This document shows, piece after piece, positions 7,537 to 16,227 of a DNA stretch of 64,000 nucleotides. Where the stretch lies: contig NZ_BNAW01000033.1 in NCBI RefSeq assembly GCF_014654205.1, positions 28,530 through 92,529 on the forward strand, given 5' to 3'. Source of the DNA: Amycolatopsis bullii. Lineage in GTDB: Bacteria > Actinomycetota > Actinomycetes > Mycobacteriales > Pseudonocardiaceae. The position numbers and the translations under genes are program-made. Position 1 is the stretch's first letter; each line of letters begins with the position of its first letter. The notes beneath the pieces are model-generated. The model was not told where the DNA came from, made no database searches, and saw nothing but the letters and a program-made list of their open reading frames with translations.

Positions 7537-8370
7537 GTGATGCTGCACCACGAAGAAACCGGCACCGGCACGCCGATCGTGTTCCTGCACGGCAACCCGA
7601 GCTCGTCGCACAGCTGGCGCCACGTCCTCCCGCACATCGGCGGCGGACGGCTGCTGGCCCCCGACCTCATCGGCATGGGCCGCTCGCCCAAGCCGGACAT
7701 CGCGTACACGTTCGCCGACCACGCCCGCCACCTCGGCACGTGGTTCGACGCGCTCGGCCTGGACGACGTCGTCCTCGTCGGCCACGACTGGGGTGGCGCG
7801 CTCGCCTTCGACTGGGCCGCGCGGAATCCCGGCCGGGTCCGCGGGCTCGCGTTCTTCGAAACCATCGTGAAGCCCATGGCGTGGGAGGATCTGTCGCCGC
7901 AGGCGGCCGAGCGGTCGCGGAAGATCCGCACCCCGGGCGTCGGCGAGGACATGGTGCTGACCCAGGACCTGTTCATCCGCCAGGCGTTCACCGGCGGCGT
8001 GCGCACCCCGGTGAGCGACGACGACCTGGCCGCCTACCTCGCCCCGTTCCCGACCCCCGAAAGCCGCCGCCCGGTGCTGGCCTGGGCGCGTCAGCTGCCG
8101 CTGGGCGGCGACCCGGCCGAGCTGGTCTCGCGCATCGAGGCCTACGACGAGTGGCTGGCCACCAGTGACGGCACGCCGAAGCTGCTCATGACGTTCGAGG
8201 GGTCACCGACGCTGCTGATCGGCGAGAAGATGGCGCAGTGGTGCGCGGAGAACATCGCCGGGCTCGAGGTGGTCGCGTGCGGGGAAGCCGGGCACCACGC
8301 GCAGGAGGACCGGCCGAAGGAGATCGCCGCGGAAATCGCGGCGTGGCTGGACCGGCACGGACTGCGGTAG
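7537..8370 (+). CDS. Haloalkane dehalogenase-like alpha/beta hydrolase
   Basis: The product follows the haloalkane dehalogenase subfamily II layout. HGNPSSSHSWR is the oxyanion/halide Asn motif. RLLAPDLIGMGRSPKPD follows. GHDWGG holds the nucleophile Asp (about D84) and the adjacent halide-binding Trp. FFETIVKP holds the catalytic acid Glu (about E108), and AGHHAQED the base His (about H253). A Glu acid at that position and the DLIGMG segment separate it from epoxide hydrolases. It would hydrolyse haloalkanes to alcohol and halide in the cytoplasm. The start is GTG 7537 or ATG 7540, with GGAG upstream. The MarR gene precedes it without a gap, so they form one operon. Confidence 0.88.
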   Translation: MMLHHEETGTGTPIVFLHGNPSSSHSWRHVLPHIGGGRLLAPDLIGMGRSPKPDIAYTFADHARHLGTWFDALGLDDVVLVGHDWGGALAFDWAARNPGRVRGLAFFETIVKPMAWEDLSPQAAERSRKIRTPGVGEDMVLTQDLFIRQAFTGGVRTPVSDDDLAAYLAPFPTPESRRPVLAWARQLPLGGDPAELVSRIEAYDEWLATSDGTPKLLMTFEGSPTLLIGEKMAQWCAENIAGLEVVACGEAGHHAQEDRPKEIAAEIAAWLDRHGLR

Positions 8371-8467
8371 GGCGTCCGCACCGGTGCGCCGTGCCAACCG
8401 GGTACGGGGCGTGGGCGGCGGTTTCCGGGGTAGTTCCGGCGGCGGACCCCCAACGGGGATGGGTGTG

Positions 8468-8493
8468 GGCCCGTAGCCGTGTGGCTGCGGGCC
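8468..8493. terminator. Hairpin between convergent genes
   Basis: GGCCCGTAGCC (8468-8478) pairs with GGCTGCGGGCC (8483-8493) with one G-T pair and a GTGT loop. It sits between the stops of the dehalogenase and the HNH gene. It has no U-tract on either strand, so strength is uncertain. Confidence 0.6.
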
Positions 8494-8503
8494 GTTCCGA
8501 TGT

Positions 8504-9736
8504 TCACGCTGCGAAGGGCAGCGGCTCGTGGAGGTTGTTGCGCCGAGGTTTTCGGCGACGGTCGATGAACTCCGGTGGGAGGAACTCGGGGAGGCCGTCG
8601 GCGGCTATGCGGACTTCCCAGCCCGAGCGGTGCAGCAAGCGGTGGTGGTGGGCGCACATCAAGACCAGATTGTTCAGGTTGGTGGGGCCGCCGTCGGCCC
8701 AGTGGCGGATGTGGTGACCTTGGCAGTGCCGGGGTGGCCGATGGCAGCCCGGGAATGCGCAGCCCCGGTCCCGCAGGAACAACGCCCGCCGCAACCCGGC
8801 GGAGATCAGGCGGCGCAGGCGGCCGAGGTTGAGAGGTTCGCTCTTCGCGCCCAGGACTGCGGGGATGATCATGGCGTCGCAGGCATGCACCCGAGCTTCA
8901 GCGGCCGAGAGGGTGCCTGTGTCGCCGAGCGTCGCGGTCCCGACTCCGGTCTTCAGGTGATCGAGGGAGACCGCGACCATGACGTGGGCGCGTTCCCCGG
9001 CCTGCATCGGCAAATCCGGAGAGTTCAAAGCCAGGTCGACCGCGTCGGAGAAGGCATCCCCGTAGCGCTGGGGCAGTGTCCGGAGATCGGGACCCTCATC
9101 ACCGGTCCGGCGCTCGGCCAGAACATCCAACAACGCACTGGCTCGGGTACCGGTCTCGTCATCGAACCTGCCACGCAAGTCCCAGACCCCGGATCGCTTG
9201 CGCCGCAGGAACAACTCCCGGGTCGGCGCCACCGGTTCGGTGTCGACAGGCTCCTGACCGCCGGGGTTCACGTGGGCCAGAATCCGTGCTCCCAAAGCAG
9301 CGACTTGCTTGTGTCCGGCCTCGGCAGCAAAAGTAACAAGGTGGGTCTCGGCGCTTTCCCGGTGTTCCACAGGAACATCGGCGAGCACACCGGTGATCAC
9401 ATCGATCATCGGATTGCTCAACTGCCCAGCCAGGGCAGCAGCACCGGTTGCAGGCGCCAAAGCAGGGATCGGACTGCCATCGAGGTTGCGGCCAGGGTTC
9501 AGCAAGCGGGCGCGCTTCACCAACCGTTCAGCAGCAGCCTTGGGAATGTCGGCGAGGTGTTCCAGCAGCCGGGCAACAGAGCGATACCCGAACACCTCCA
9601 TCACTCCGCGCTGCTCGATCTCCACCAGCAGCGCACCGAGTCCGGCTTCAGCCGACCGCATGCACGCGACGAACTCACCAATGCGGTCGGCCAGAGCCAC
9701 CGCCTCGGAGGAACACAGAGTCGCGTCGCTGTTCAT
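8504..9736 (-). CDS. HNH endonuclease with DUF222 (13E12 repeat family)
   Basis: 410 residues. The N-terminal two thirds are the DUF222/13E12 helical region (MEVFGYRSVARLLEHLADIPKAAAERLVKRARLL). The C-terminus is an HNH nuclease: CAFPGCHRPPRHCQGHHIRHWADGGPTNLNNLVLMCAHHHRLLH, with the two-Cys zinc knuckle and the HH, N and H residues. These proteins occur in many near-identical copies in actinobacterial genomes and are linked to mobile or repeated DNA; the role here is unknown. GGAGG lies only one base from the ATG, too close to act as a ribosome site, while minus-strand TAGCTT lies 6 nt upstream (9743-9748), fitting a leaderless start. Confidence 0.9.
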   Translation of the reverse strand: MNSDATLCSSEAVALADRIGEFVACMRSAEAGLGALLVEIEQRGVMEVFGYRSVARLLEHLADIPKAAAERLVKRARLLNPGRNLDGSPIPALAPATGAAALAGQLSNPMIDVITGVLADVPVEHRESAETHLVTFAAEAGHKQVAALGARILAHVNPGGQEPVDTEPVAPTRELFLRRKRSGVWDLRGRFDDETGTRASALLDVLAERRTGDEGPDLRTLPQRYGDAFSDAVDLALNSPDLPMQAGERAHVMVAVSLDHLKTGVGTATLGDTGTLSAAEARVHACDAMIIPAVLGAKSEPLNLGRLRRLISAGLRRALFLRDRGCAFPGCHRPPRHCQGHHIRHWADGGPTNLNNLVLMCAHHHRLLHRSGWEVRIAADGLPEFLPPEFIDRRRKPRRNNLHEPLPFAA

Positions 9737-9870
9737 ACCTCCAAGCTACCGAGATTCGAACACATGTCATCACTCGATTAGGTAGGTCCACAAGCGACTG
9801 TCCGCATCGCAGAACAGGCGCGCATCCGGCAGCGGGGCATTGCGGTGGTGCCCCGGAAGACCTTCCACAC

Positions 9871-10488
9871 CTAGGTGTGCCGCAGCGGGGGGTTCGCCGT
9901 CGCCCCGAGAACCCGTGCGACCACCCACGCCACGCCGTCGGCCGTGCGGGCCGGGGTTTCCGATGGCTGCATGACGTGGCTCAGCACCGTCCGGACGACC
10001 AGGTCGATCACCACGTCCACCTGCTCGGCGGTCAGCGGCGGCCGGTAGCTCGCCACCCGCGCGGCCACCACCGCCTTCGCCCGGCCGAGCAGCTCTCCGG
10101 AATCGGTGGTCAGCAGCGGCAGGAGCTCGGGGGCCGTGCCGTGGGTCGCGGAGGCGATGGCGCGCAGCAGTGTGTTGTCGTCGGCGAGTTCGAGGACCCC
10201 GCGGACGGCGTCGTAGATCGCCTCGACCAGGTCGTCCGGGTGGCGGTCGAAGGCGGCGCCGACGACCGAGAGGAACCGGCCGAGCTCGTGCGCGACCATC
10301 GCTTCGGCCAGCGCGGCCTTGGAGCCGATCTCGTTGTACACGGTCTGGCGGCTGACGCCGGCCAGCTCGGCCAGCCGGGCCATCGTCACCGCCTGCCAGC
10401 CGGACCGCGCGGTCAGCTCGATCGCCGCGGCGATGATCGGCTGCCGGTGCTGACCACCTTCCGCCGGCACCGGAACCGCCCTGCTCAT
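9871..10488 (-). CDS. TetR-family regulator of the alkane hydroxylase operon
   Basis: 205 residues from the ATG at 10488 (MSRAVPVPAEGG; an ATG three codons upstream at 10497 is possible). The N-terminal HTH is VTMARLAELAGVSRQTVYNEIGSKAALAEAM. The C-terminal ligand domain is helical and hydrophobic. It starts within about 12 nt of the alkB stop on the same strand, so they form an operon. A TetR gene (alkU type) after alkB/rubredoxin genes is a known actinobacterial arrangement. It probably represses alkB in response to alkanes, fatty acids or their CoA esters; that is inference. Confidence 0.88.
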   Translation of the reverse strand: MSRAVPVPAEGGQHRQPIIAAAIELTARSGWQAVTMARLAELAGVSRQTVYNEIGSKAALAEAMVAHELGRFLSVVGAAFDRHPDDLVEAIYDAVRGVLELADDNTLLRAIASATHGTAPELLPLLTTDSGELLGRAKAVVAARVASYRPPLTAEQVDVVIDLVVRTVLSHVMQPSETPARTADGVAWVVARVLGATANPPLRHT

Positions 10489-10498
10489 GATCCGCATT

Positions 10499-11902
10499 CT
10501 AGGCCGGGCCCACCCGCCCCGGTGCGACGAAGTCGACCTTCTCACGCACTCCGCAGTCCGGGCAGCACCAGGAATCCGGGATCGCCGTCCACGGCGTGCC
10601 GGCCGGGAAGCCCTCCCGCGGGTCGCCGCGCTGTTCGTCGTAGACGTACCCGCAGCCGGGGCACATGCCGCCTTCGGTGGCGTCGCCGCGGGTGTCGGCG
10701 GCCTCGGGGGCGGCCGCCGTGACGCGGGTTCCGTAGCGGGCCAGGACCTTCTCGCGCCGGGCGGGCTGGATGTTGGCGCGCGAGATGTCCCCGCCGTAGT
10801 GGGCGAGCACGCGCGGGTCCATCACCCGGCGCCACAGCGGCGGCACGAGCGCCAGCACGATCATCCCGGCGTACCCGGCGGGCAGCACCGGCGATTCGGC
10901 GAAGTCGCGCAAGGTCTGGTATCGCCGCGTCGGGTTGGCGTGGTGGTCGCTGTGCCGCTGCAGGTGGTAGAGCAGGACGTTCGTGGCGATGTTGTTGGAG
11001 TTCCAGCTGTGGCTCGGGTCGACGCGCTCGTACCGGCGCCGCCCGGGCACGCCGACCCGCTGCCGCAGCATGCCGTAGTGCTCCATGTAGTTGACCACCT
11101 CCAGCAGCGAAAACCCGACGACGGCCTGGAGCACCAGGTAGGGCAGGATCTCCACGCCGAGCCAGGCGACCGTCGCCGCCCACAGCACCGCGGACATCAG
11201 CCAGGCGTTCAGCACGTCGTTGCCGAGCCGGTACGGGTGGCGGTCGCGCCGGGCGTAGCGCTTGCGCTCCAGCCGCCACGCCGACTTCAGCGAACCGAAG
11301 ACCGTCCGCGGCCAGAAGCGGTAGAAGCTTTCGCCGACGCGGCTGCTCGCCGGGTCCTCCGGGGTCGCCACGCGGACGTGGTGGCCGCGGTTGTGCTCGA
11401 TGTAGAAGTGGCCGTACCAGCTCTGCGCCAGCGCGATCTTCGACAGCCAGCGTTCGTGGCTCTCCTTCTTGTGGCCCAGTTCGTGCGCGGTGTTGATGCC
11501 GATCCCGCCGACGCACCCGATCGACACGGCGAGCCCGATCTTGTCGGCCACGGTGAGCTCGCCCCGCGCGATCAGCCAGAACGCCGCCGCGAAGCCGAGG
11601 TACTGGACGGGCAGGAAGGCGAAGGTGATCCAGCGGTAGTAGCGGTCGTTCTCCAGCCGCGCGATGACGTCGTCGGGCGGATTGCTCCGGTCCAGCCCGG
11701 CGACCAGGTCGATGGCCGGCACGATCACCAGGATCACCACCGGCCCGATCCAGAACCAGCCACCCCACCCGGTGGCGGCGTGCAACCCGATGGCGAGGAA
11801 CGCCAGGGAGGGCACGACGAGGCCGATCAGCCAGAGGTAGCGCTTGCGGTCACGCCAGAGCTCGGTGGAACCGGCGGGCAGGGTCCCGGTCGCTTCGCTC
11901 AT
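10499..11902 (-). CDS. alkB: Alkane 1-monooxygenase fused to rubredoxin
   Basis: The 467-residue integral membrane non-haem diiron hydroxylase converts n-alkanes to 1-alkanols. The histidine clusters are complete: HELGHKKESHE, HNRGHH, NYMEHYG, and QRHSDHHANPTRRYQ. Four to six hydrophobic helices lie in the first 300 residues. The C-terminal 55 residues are a rubredoxin with two CxxC knuckles (CPGCGYVYDE and CCPDCG), so the electron donor is covalently attached. Fusions of this kind are known in several actinobacteria. The ATG at 11902 is chosen over a far-upstream one because AAGGAGG lies 5 nt before it. A rubredoxin reductase is not in this window. Confidence 0.95.
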   Translation of the reverse strand: MSEATGTLPAGSTELWRDRKRYLWLIGLVVPSLAFLAIGLHAATGWGGWFWIGPVVILVIVPAIDLVAGLDRSNPPDDVIARLENDRYYRWITFAFLPVQYLGFAAAFWLIARGELTVADKIGLAVSIGCVGGIGINTAHELGHKKESHERWLSKIALAQSWYGHFYIEHNRGHHVRVATPEDPASSRVGESFYRFWPRTVFGSLKSAWRLERKRYARRDRHPYRLGNDVLNAWLMSAVLWAATVAWLGVEILPYLVLQAVVGFSLLEVVNYMEHYGMLRQRVGVPGRRRYERVDPSHSWNSNNIATNVLLYHLQRHSDHHANPTRRYQTLRDFAESPVLPAGYAGMIVLALVPPLWRRVMDPRVLAHYGGDISRANIQPARREKVLARYGTRVTAAAPEAADTRGDATEGGMCPGCGYVYDEQRGDPREGFPAGTPWTAIPDSWCCPDCGVREKVDFVAPGRVGPA

Positions 11903-11924
11903 CACACCCTCCTTGGCGGCTGAG

Positions 11925-11980
11925 TTGACAGGAGAGTAACGGTTGTAAAGCTGATTCGACAAGTTCCGCTTCTCTGTCAA
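11925..11980 (-). promoter_or_regulatory. alkB upstream region with TTGACAG inverted repeat
   Basis: On the minus strand TTGACA (11980-11975) could be a -35 element; a clear -10 partner is not obvious. The same sequence recurs inverted: TTGACAGGAGA (11925-11935) and TCTCTGTCAA (11971-11980) are near-perfect inverted copies 35 bp apart. They may be operator arms for the TetR regulator of the operon. Confidence 0.35.
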
Positions 11981-12008
11981 GGAGCCGGTCGCAGAGGACA
12001 CCGGGGCC

Positions 12009-12061
12009 GCAGTGAATGACTCATTCCTGGCGCCGGATGCCTGGAATGAGTCATTCACTGC
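12009..12061. repeat. Large perfect inverted repeat built from two palindromes
   Basis: A 19-bp arm at 12009-12027 is perfectly complementary to 12043-12061, with a 15-nt loop. Each arm contains GAATGACTCATTC or its complement, itself a 13-bp palindrome, so the element is nested palindromes. It lies alone in the 510-bp gap between the divergent alkB and cvnA genes, about 110 bp upstream of alkB. No second copy was noticed elsewhere in the window. Confidence 0.8.
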
Positions 12062-12414
12062 AACCGTCGCCGGCCGCGCGCGGCGAACCGGCAGGCGCGA
12101 CTTTCACCCGTTCGGCCCAGTGGACAAGCCGTCGAAATGTGTCCCAGGCCTGCTACCAGAGCAAATGGCGGTAATCGTCTCCGAACAGAAAGTAAACACC
12201 GTTCGCCGCAGACCGGACGAGTGTCCGGAAGCCGGGTCGCACCCACCGGGTGTCAGGGGTTCGTGGTAAAAAACGGACCCTGATCGATTCCGCGGCAACA
12301 CGGAGGGTGAGGCGAAGACGGGTGACGGCGGCCGCTGTGTCCCATCGTCGTGTCCGCTTCCTCGTCCGGGTCCCCTTTCCTCGCCGACCGTCACTCAGGA
12401 GTTCGTGAACCGCC
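12062..12414. other. Non-coding leader region upstream of the conservon
   Basis: About 350 bp with no convincing gene: short open frames here lack ribosome sites and typical codon use. It contains a local A/T-rich tract near 12266-12276 (GTGGTAAAAAAC) that could belong to the cvnA promoter and, near 12391, CAGGAG upstream of the GTG of cvnA. No defined operator was recognised. Confidence 0.4.
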
Positions 12415-14802
12415 GTGCTGAACAAAGACCCCAGGGACGAGTCGGACAAGCCGTACGACAAGTCGATCCGCAAAAGGCTGACCAGGACCGTTCTCATTCC
12501 CAGTGTGACGCTGCTGGTGCTGTGGATCGCGGTCTCGTCCTACTTCCTCTTCAATGGCGTTTACGTCCGCCTCGTCGCCGCTTCCGTGCGCGAGGTGTCG
12601 ATCCCCGCCGCCACCGCGCTGGCCGAGTTCCAGAAGGAACGCCAGACCGCGCTGCAGTACCTCGACGACCCGGCGCTCGGCCCGGCCCGGCTCCAGCAGC
12701 AGCAGAAGGCCACCGACGCCAAGCTTTCCGAGCTGAAGGACGCGTTCGCCGCGACCATCTCCAACGCGCCGGACGAGATCGCGTCCAAGGTGAACGCGCT
12801 GAAGTCGCAGTTCGACCAGCTGCCGGTGCTGCGCTCGCAGATCAGCTTCCGCAGCATCGACCGCGCCCAGGTCAACACCTACTACAACGGCGTGATGGAC
12901 ACCGCGTCCAACCTCTTCGACACCCAGGCCCGGATCGTCCCCGACGCCGAAGCCGCGACCGGCGGCATCACGGCGACGTCGGTGTTCCGCGCGGGTGACA
13001 TGATGTCGCGCGAGACGTCGCTGGTCTCGACCGCCTTCTCCGCCGGGACCTTCGCCCCCGACGACTTCGCCCAGTTCGCGCGGCTGTCCGGCCTCTACCG
13101 GACGCAGCTGGCGCAGATCGAGCCGTTCCTCGACCCGAGCGTCCGCCAGAAGTACCAGGCGCTGGCCACCGGGACGGCGTGGCGGCAGCTGGCGACGGCC
13201 GAGGAGGCGCTCGTCAAGCACGGCCCTTGGTCGGCGGGCGAGCAGAAGTCCGTGCCGGTGTCCGAAACGGACTGGGAGCACGCGACGACCCAGGTCGCCC
13301 AGGGCCTGAACGACCTGGCGATCACCCAGGCCGACAAGGTTTCGGCCGCCGCGATCGACGCCGGTGACGCCCAGCTGCGCAACGTCATCATCGGCTCCAT
13401 CGTCGCCCTGCTCGCCTCGCTGGCGGCGATCATCGTCGCGGTGCGGGTGTCCCGCTCGCTCGTCGACCGCGCCCTGATGACGCGCCTCGCCCGGCTGCGC
13501 AACGACTCCCTCGACCTCGCCCGCAACCGGCTGCCGGACATCGTGGAGCGGCTGAAGAGCGGCGAACCGGTCGACCTGAAGGACGAGCTCCCCCGGCTCG
13601 ACCACGGCCGCGACGAGATCGGGCAGGTGGCCGAGGCGTTCAACGTCGCCCAGCTGACCGCGGTCAACGCCGCGGCGAGCGAGGCCAAGGCCCGCAGCGG
13701 CGTGCACAACGTGTTCCTCGGCATCGCGCACCGCAACCAGGTCCTCGTCCACCAGCAGCTGCAGATCCTCGACGAGATGGAAGCCCGCGAAGAGGATTCG
13801 ACGCAGCTGGCGTCGCTGTTCCAGCTCGACCACCTCGCCGCCCGCGCCCGCCGCACCACCGAGAACCTGATCATCCTCGGCGGCAAGCAGCCCGGCCGCC
13901 GCTGGCGCAAGCCGGTGCCGCTGATGGAGGTCCTGCGCGCCGCGGTTTCGGAAACCGAGCAGTACGCGCGGGTCCAGGTCGAGCAGGTGCCCGACGTCTC
14001 GATCGTCGGCGCCGCGGTGGCCGACACGATCCACCTCGTCGCCGAGCTGGTCGACAACGCGACGTCGTTCTCGCCGCCCGGCTCGCCGGTCGAGGTGACC
14101 AGCCGGATGGTCGCGCGCGGTGTCGTCGTCGACGTGTCGGACCAGGGGCTCGGCATGAAGGACGGCGTCCGCGAGTGGGCGAACGCGATGATGGCCGAAG
14201 CCCCCGAGTTCGACGCGATGGCGCTGCGCGCGGACTCCAGCCTCGGCCTGTTCGTGGTCGCGCGGCTGGCGGCCCGGCTCGGCATCACCGTCACCTTCGA
14301 CCCGTCCCGCTACGGCGGGCTGCGCGCCACCGTCCTGATCCCCACCCAGCACCTGGCCGGCGAGGACGGCGGCCCCGGGTCCACCCCCGCGGAGGACACC
14401 GCGGTCCTCGCCCCGGTGGGCGCGCCGGCGCCGCAGGCAGAAGAAAGCCCGCTCCGCACGATGGACACACCCAGCTCGTTCAGCGGTCAGATCCCGATGA
14501 AGCGAGACACCAAACCGAGGCCGTACCCGGCACGCGCCCTCACCCCGCCCGACGCCCTCCCCTCGGTGCCGGCGGCGCCGCCGGAGCCGGCGGCCATCAC
14601 CCCGGCAACGGACGTGCAGCCGACCGACAACCGGCCCCGGCTGCCCCGGCGGGAGCCGCAGCAGAACCTCGTCGCCCAGCTCGAGAACGAACCCGACGAC
14701 AGCCAGGACGAGGTCGTGGCCCCGGGCGAAGGCACCGCGCGCACGCTCGCGGCGTTCCACAAGGGCACCCGCCGCGGGCGCGGCGGACCGGACGACGCGT
14801 AA
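12415..14802 (+). CDS. cvnA: Conservon histidine-kinase-like sensor with nitrate/nitrite-sensing domain (CvnA)
   Basis: 795 residues. A first membrane helix (about 26-46) precedes a long extracytoplasmic helical NIT-type sensor. A second helix lies at about 323-345 (NVIIGSIVALLASLAAIIVAV). A HAMP-like linker follows, then an atypical dimerisation/H region FQLDHLAARARRTTENL (H about 473). The HATPase has N-box ELVDNATSFSPPGSP and G-box DQGLGMK. The last 150 residues are Pro/Ala-rich and disordered. Such proteins head conservons, where CvnA, B, C and D form a membrane signalling assembly likened to eukaryotic G-protein coupling. The GTG start at 12415 lies some distance after CAGGAG. Genes cvnB-D follow on the same strand. 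Confidence 0.92.
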   Translation: MLNKDPRDESDKPYDKSIRKRLTRTVLIPSVTLLVLWIAVSSYFLFNGVYVRLVAASVREVSIPAATALAEFQKERQTALQYLDDPALGPARLQQQQKATDAKLSELKDAFAATISNAPDEIASKVNALKSQFDQLPVLRSQISFRSIDRAQVNTYYNGVMDTASNLFDTQARIVPDAEAATGGITATSVFRAGDMMSRETSLVSTAFSAGTFAPDDFAQFARLSGLYRTQLAQIEPFLDPSVRQKYQALATGTAWRQLATAEEALVKHGPWSAGEQKSVPVSETDWEHATTQVAQGLNDLAITQADKVSAAAIDAGDAQLRNVIIGSIVALLASLAAIIVAVRVSRSLVDRALMTRLARLRNDSLDLARNRLPDIVERLKSGEPVDLKDELPRLDHGRDEIGQVAEAFNVAQLTAVNAAASEAKARSGVHNVFLGIAHRNQVLVHQQLQILDEMEAREEDSTQLASLFQLDHLAARARRTTENLIILGGKQPGRRWRKPVPLMEVLRAAVSETEQYARVQVEQVPDVSIVGAAVADTIHLVAELVDNATSFSPPGSPVEVTSRMVARGVVVDVSDQGLGMKDGVREWANAMMAEAPEFDAMALRADSSLGLFVVARLAARLGITVTFDPSRYGGLRATVLIPTQHLAGEDGGPGSTPAEDTAVLAPVGAPAPQAEESPLRTMDTPSSFSGQIPMKRDTKPRPYPARALTPPDALPSVPAAPPEPAAITPATDVQPTDNRPRLPRREPQQNLVAQLENEPDDSQDEVVAPGEGTARTLAAFHKGTRRGRGGPDDA

Positions 14803-14855
14803 TCCCCGACCACACACCGGAAAGTCCACAAAGGAAAGTCAGGGTCTGAAGTCGA

Positions 14856-15281
14856 ATGAACGAGTACGGGAGCCCCAAACCCGATCTCAACTGGCTGCTC
14901 GACGACATGGTGAACCGCGTGGTCGGCGCGCAGAACGCCATCGTGCTGTCCGCCGACGGGCTGCTGATCGGCAAGTCGGCCGGGATGAGCAAGGACGACT
15001 CGGACCAGCTTTCGGCCATCGCCTCCAGCCTGCAGAGCCTGGCCAAGGGGGTGAGCAAGCAGTTCAACCGCGGTCCGGTGCTGCAGAACATGATCGAGAT
15101 GGAACGCGGTTACCTGTTCGTCTCCGCGGCCGGTCAAGGTGCCTGCCTCGCCGTGCTGGCGGCGGACAACGTCGACGTCGAAATGATCGCCTACGAGATG
15201 AGCCGGCTCGTCAAGCGCGTCGGTGACTACATGGCGTCCGCGCCGCGAGAAGCGGCGTCGGTGCTGCGGGAGGCCACATGA
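14856..15281 (+). CDS. cvnB: Roadblock/LC7 domain protein (CvnB)
   Basis: 141 residues forming one roadblock/LC7 fold: LNWLLDDMVNRVVGAQNAIVLSADGLLIGKSAGMSKDDSDQLSAIASSLQSLAKG, then the conserved MIEMERGYLFVSAAGQGACLAVLA. In conservons this protein regulates the GTPase CvnD, acting as a GTPase-associated MglB-like factor. It starts 54 nt after cvnA, and its stop overlaps the cvnC start (ATGA-type), so B and C are translationally coupled. Confidence 0.93.
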   Translation: MNEYGSPKPDLNWLLDDMVNRVVGAQNAIVLSADGLLIGKSAGMSKDDSDQLSAIASSLQSLAKGVSKQFNRGPVLQNMIEMERGYLFVSAAGQGACLAVLAADNVDVEMIAYEMSRLVKRVGDYMASAPREAASVLREAT

Positions 15282-15649
15282 GTGCCGAAGACGGCTGGTA
15301 CGACGAAGCCGCCGGACCACTGGTCCGGCCGTACACGATCACCAGCGGCCGGACCCCGGCCGGCGCTGCGCGGCTGGACCTGTCCACGCAGGTGATGACC
15401 CTGCGGTCGGAGCAGGAACCGGCCGGGCTGGGCCCGGAGCACGTGGCGATCGTGCAGCTGTGCCGCCACCCGGTGTCCGTCGCCGAGATCGCCGTCTACG
15501 TCAAGATCCCGCTCGGGGTCGTGCGGGTGCTCGTCGGCGACCTGATCGAACGCGGCCTCGTCATCACGCGGTCGCCCACCCATAACCCGGCGCAGTCGCC
15601 GGACCTCGAAACACTCCAGGCGGTTCTCGATGGCCTCATCAAGTACTGA
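15278..15649 (+). CDS. cvnC: DUF742 domain protein (CvnC)
   Basis: 123 residues of the DUF742 family: LVRPYTITSGRTPAGAARLDLSTQV, EHVAIVQLCRHPVSVAEIAVYVKIPLGVVRVLVGDLIERGLV. The second segment is a winged-helix-like fold. This is the third component of conservons, probably an adaptor between the sensor and CvnB/CvnD. It overlaps cvnB by 4 nt and cvnD by 20 nt, so stoichiometric expression is likely. Confidence 0.93.
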   Translation: MSAEDGWYDEAAGPLVRPYTITSGRTPAGAARLDLSTQVMTLRSEQEPAGLGPEHVAIVQLCRHPVSVAEIAVYVKIPLGVVRVLVGDLIERGLVITRSPTHNPAQSPDLETLQAVLDGLIKY

Positions 15650-16220
15650 CGGCACAGGGGCGGACATGGTCCCCACGCCGGTCAAGATCATCGTCGCGGG
15701 CGGTTTCGGCGCGGGGAAGACCACGATGGTCGGTTCGGTCAGCGAGATCCCCCCGCTGACCACCGAAGAGGTGCTCACCGAGGCGAGCGCCGGCGTCGAC
15801 GACCTGTCCGGCGTCGAGCGGAAGACGACCACGACGGTCGCGCTGGACTTCGGCCGGATCACCATCTCGCCGCGGCACGTGCTGTACCTGTTCGGGACGC
15901 CGGGCCAGGCGCGCTTCTGGTTCATGTGGGACGACCTGGCCCGCGGGGCGATCGGGACGGTCGTGCTGGTCGACACCCGGCGGCTGGAGACCAGCTTCGC
16001 CGCGATCGACTTCTTCGAGCGCCGGAAGATCCCGTTCGTCGTCGCGGTGAACTGCTTCGACAACGCACCCCGCTACACCGCCGACGAGATCCGCGAGGCG
16101 CTGGTGGTCCCGGACCGTGTGCCGATCGTCATGTGTGACGCACGCGACCGTGACTCCAGCAAGCTCGCGCTGATCCGGCTCGTCAAGCACGCGATGACCG
16201 TGGTGCCCGCGCGGGTCTGA
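15630..16220 (+). CDS. cvnD: Conservon small GTPase (CvnD)
   Basis: 196 residues. The P-loop is GGFGAGKTT (about 24-32), switch region TTTTVALDFGRI, G3-like LYLFGTPGQARFW, and G4-like VAVNCFD in place of NKxD, as in other members of this family. It is an Arf/MglA-like GTPase, the effector of the conservon. It begins inside cvnC (20-nt overlap). A long hairpin follows the stop and probably ends the operon. Some conservons carry a fifth cytochrome P450 gene; here the next gene is instead a prenyltransferase with its own promoter. Confidence 0.93.
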   Translation: MASSSTDGTGADMVPTPVKIIVAGGFGAGKTTMVGSVSEIPPLTTEEVLTEASAGVDDLSGVERKTTTTVALDFGRITISPRHVLYLFGTPGQARFWFMWDDLARGAIGTVVLVDTRRLETSFAAIDFFERRKIPFVVAVNCFDNAPRYTADEIREALVVPDRVPIVMCDARDRDSSKLALIRLVKHAMTVVPARV

Positions 16221-16227
16221 GACCTGC

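Noticed and set aside
10487..11923. Plus-strand open frame opposite alkB
   Set aside because: Antisense of the alkane hydroxylase; product is His/Asp/Val/Arg-rich without domains, whereas alkB has all its histidine boxes.
12012..12058. A far-upstream ATG for alkB inside the large palindrome
   Set aside because: It would add 52 unconserved residues encoded by the inverted repeat; the ATG at 11902 has AAGGAGG and the normal AlkB N-terminus.
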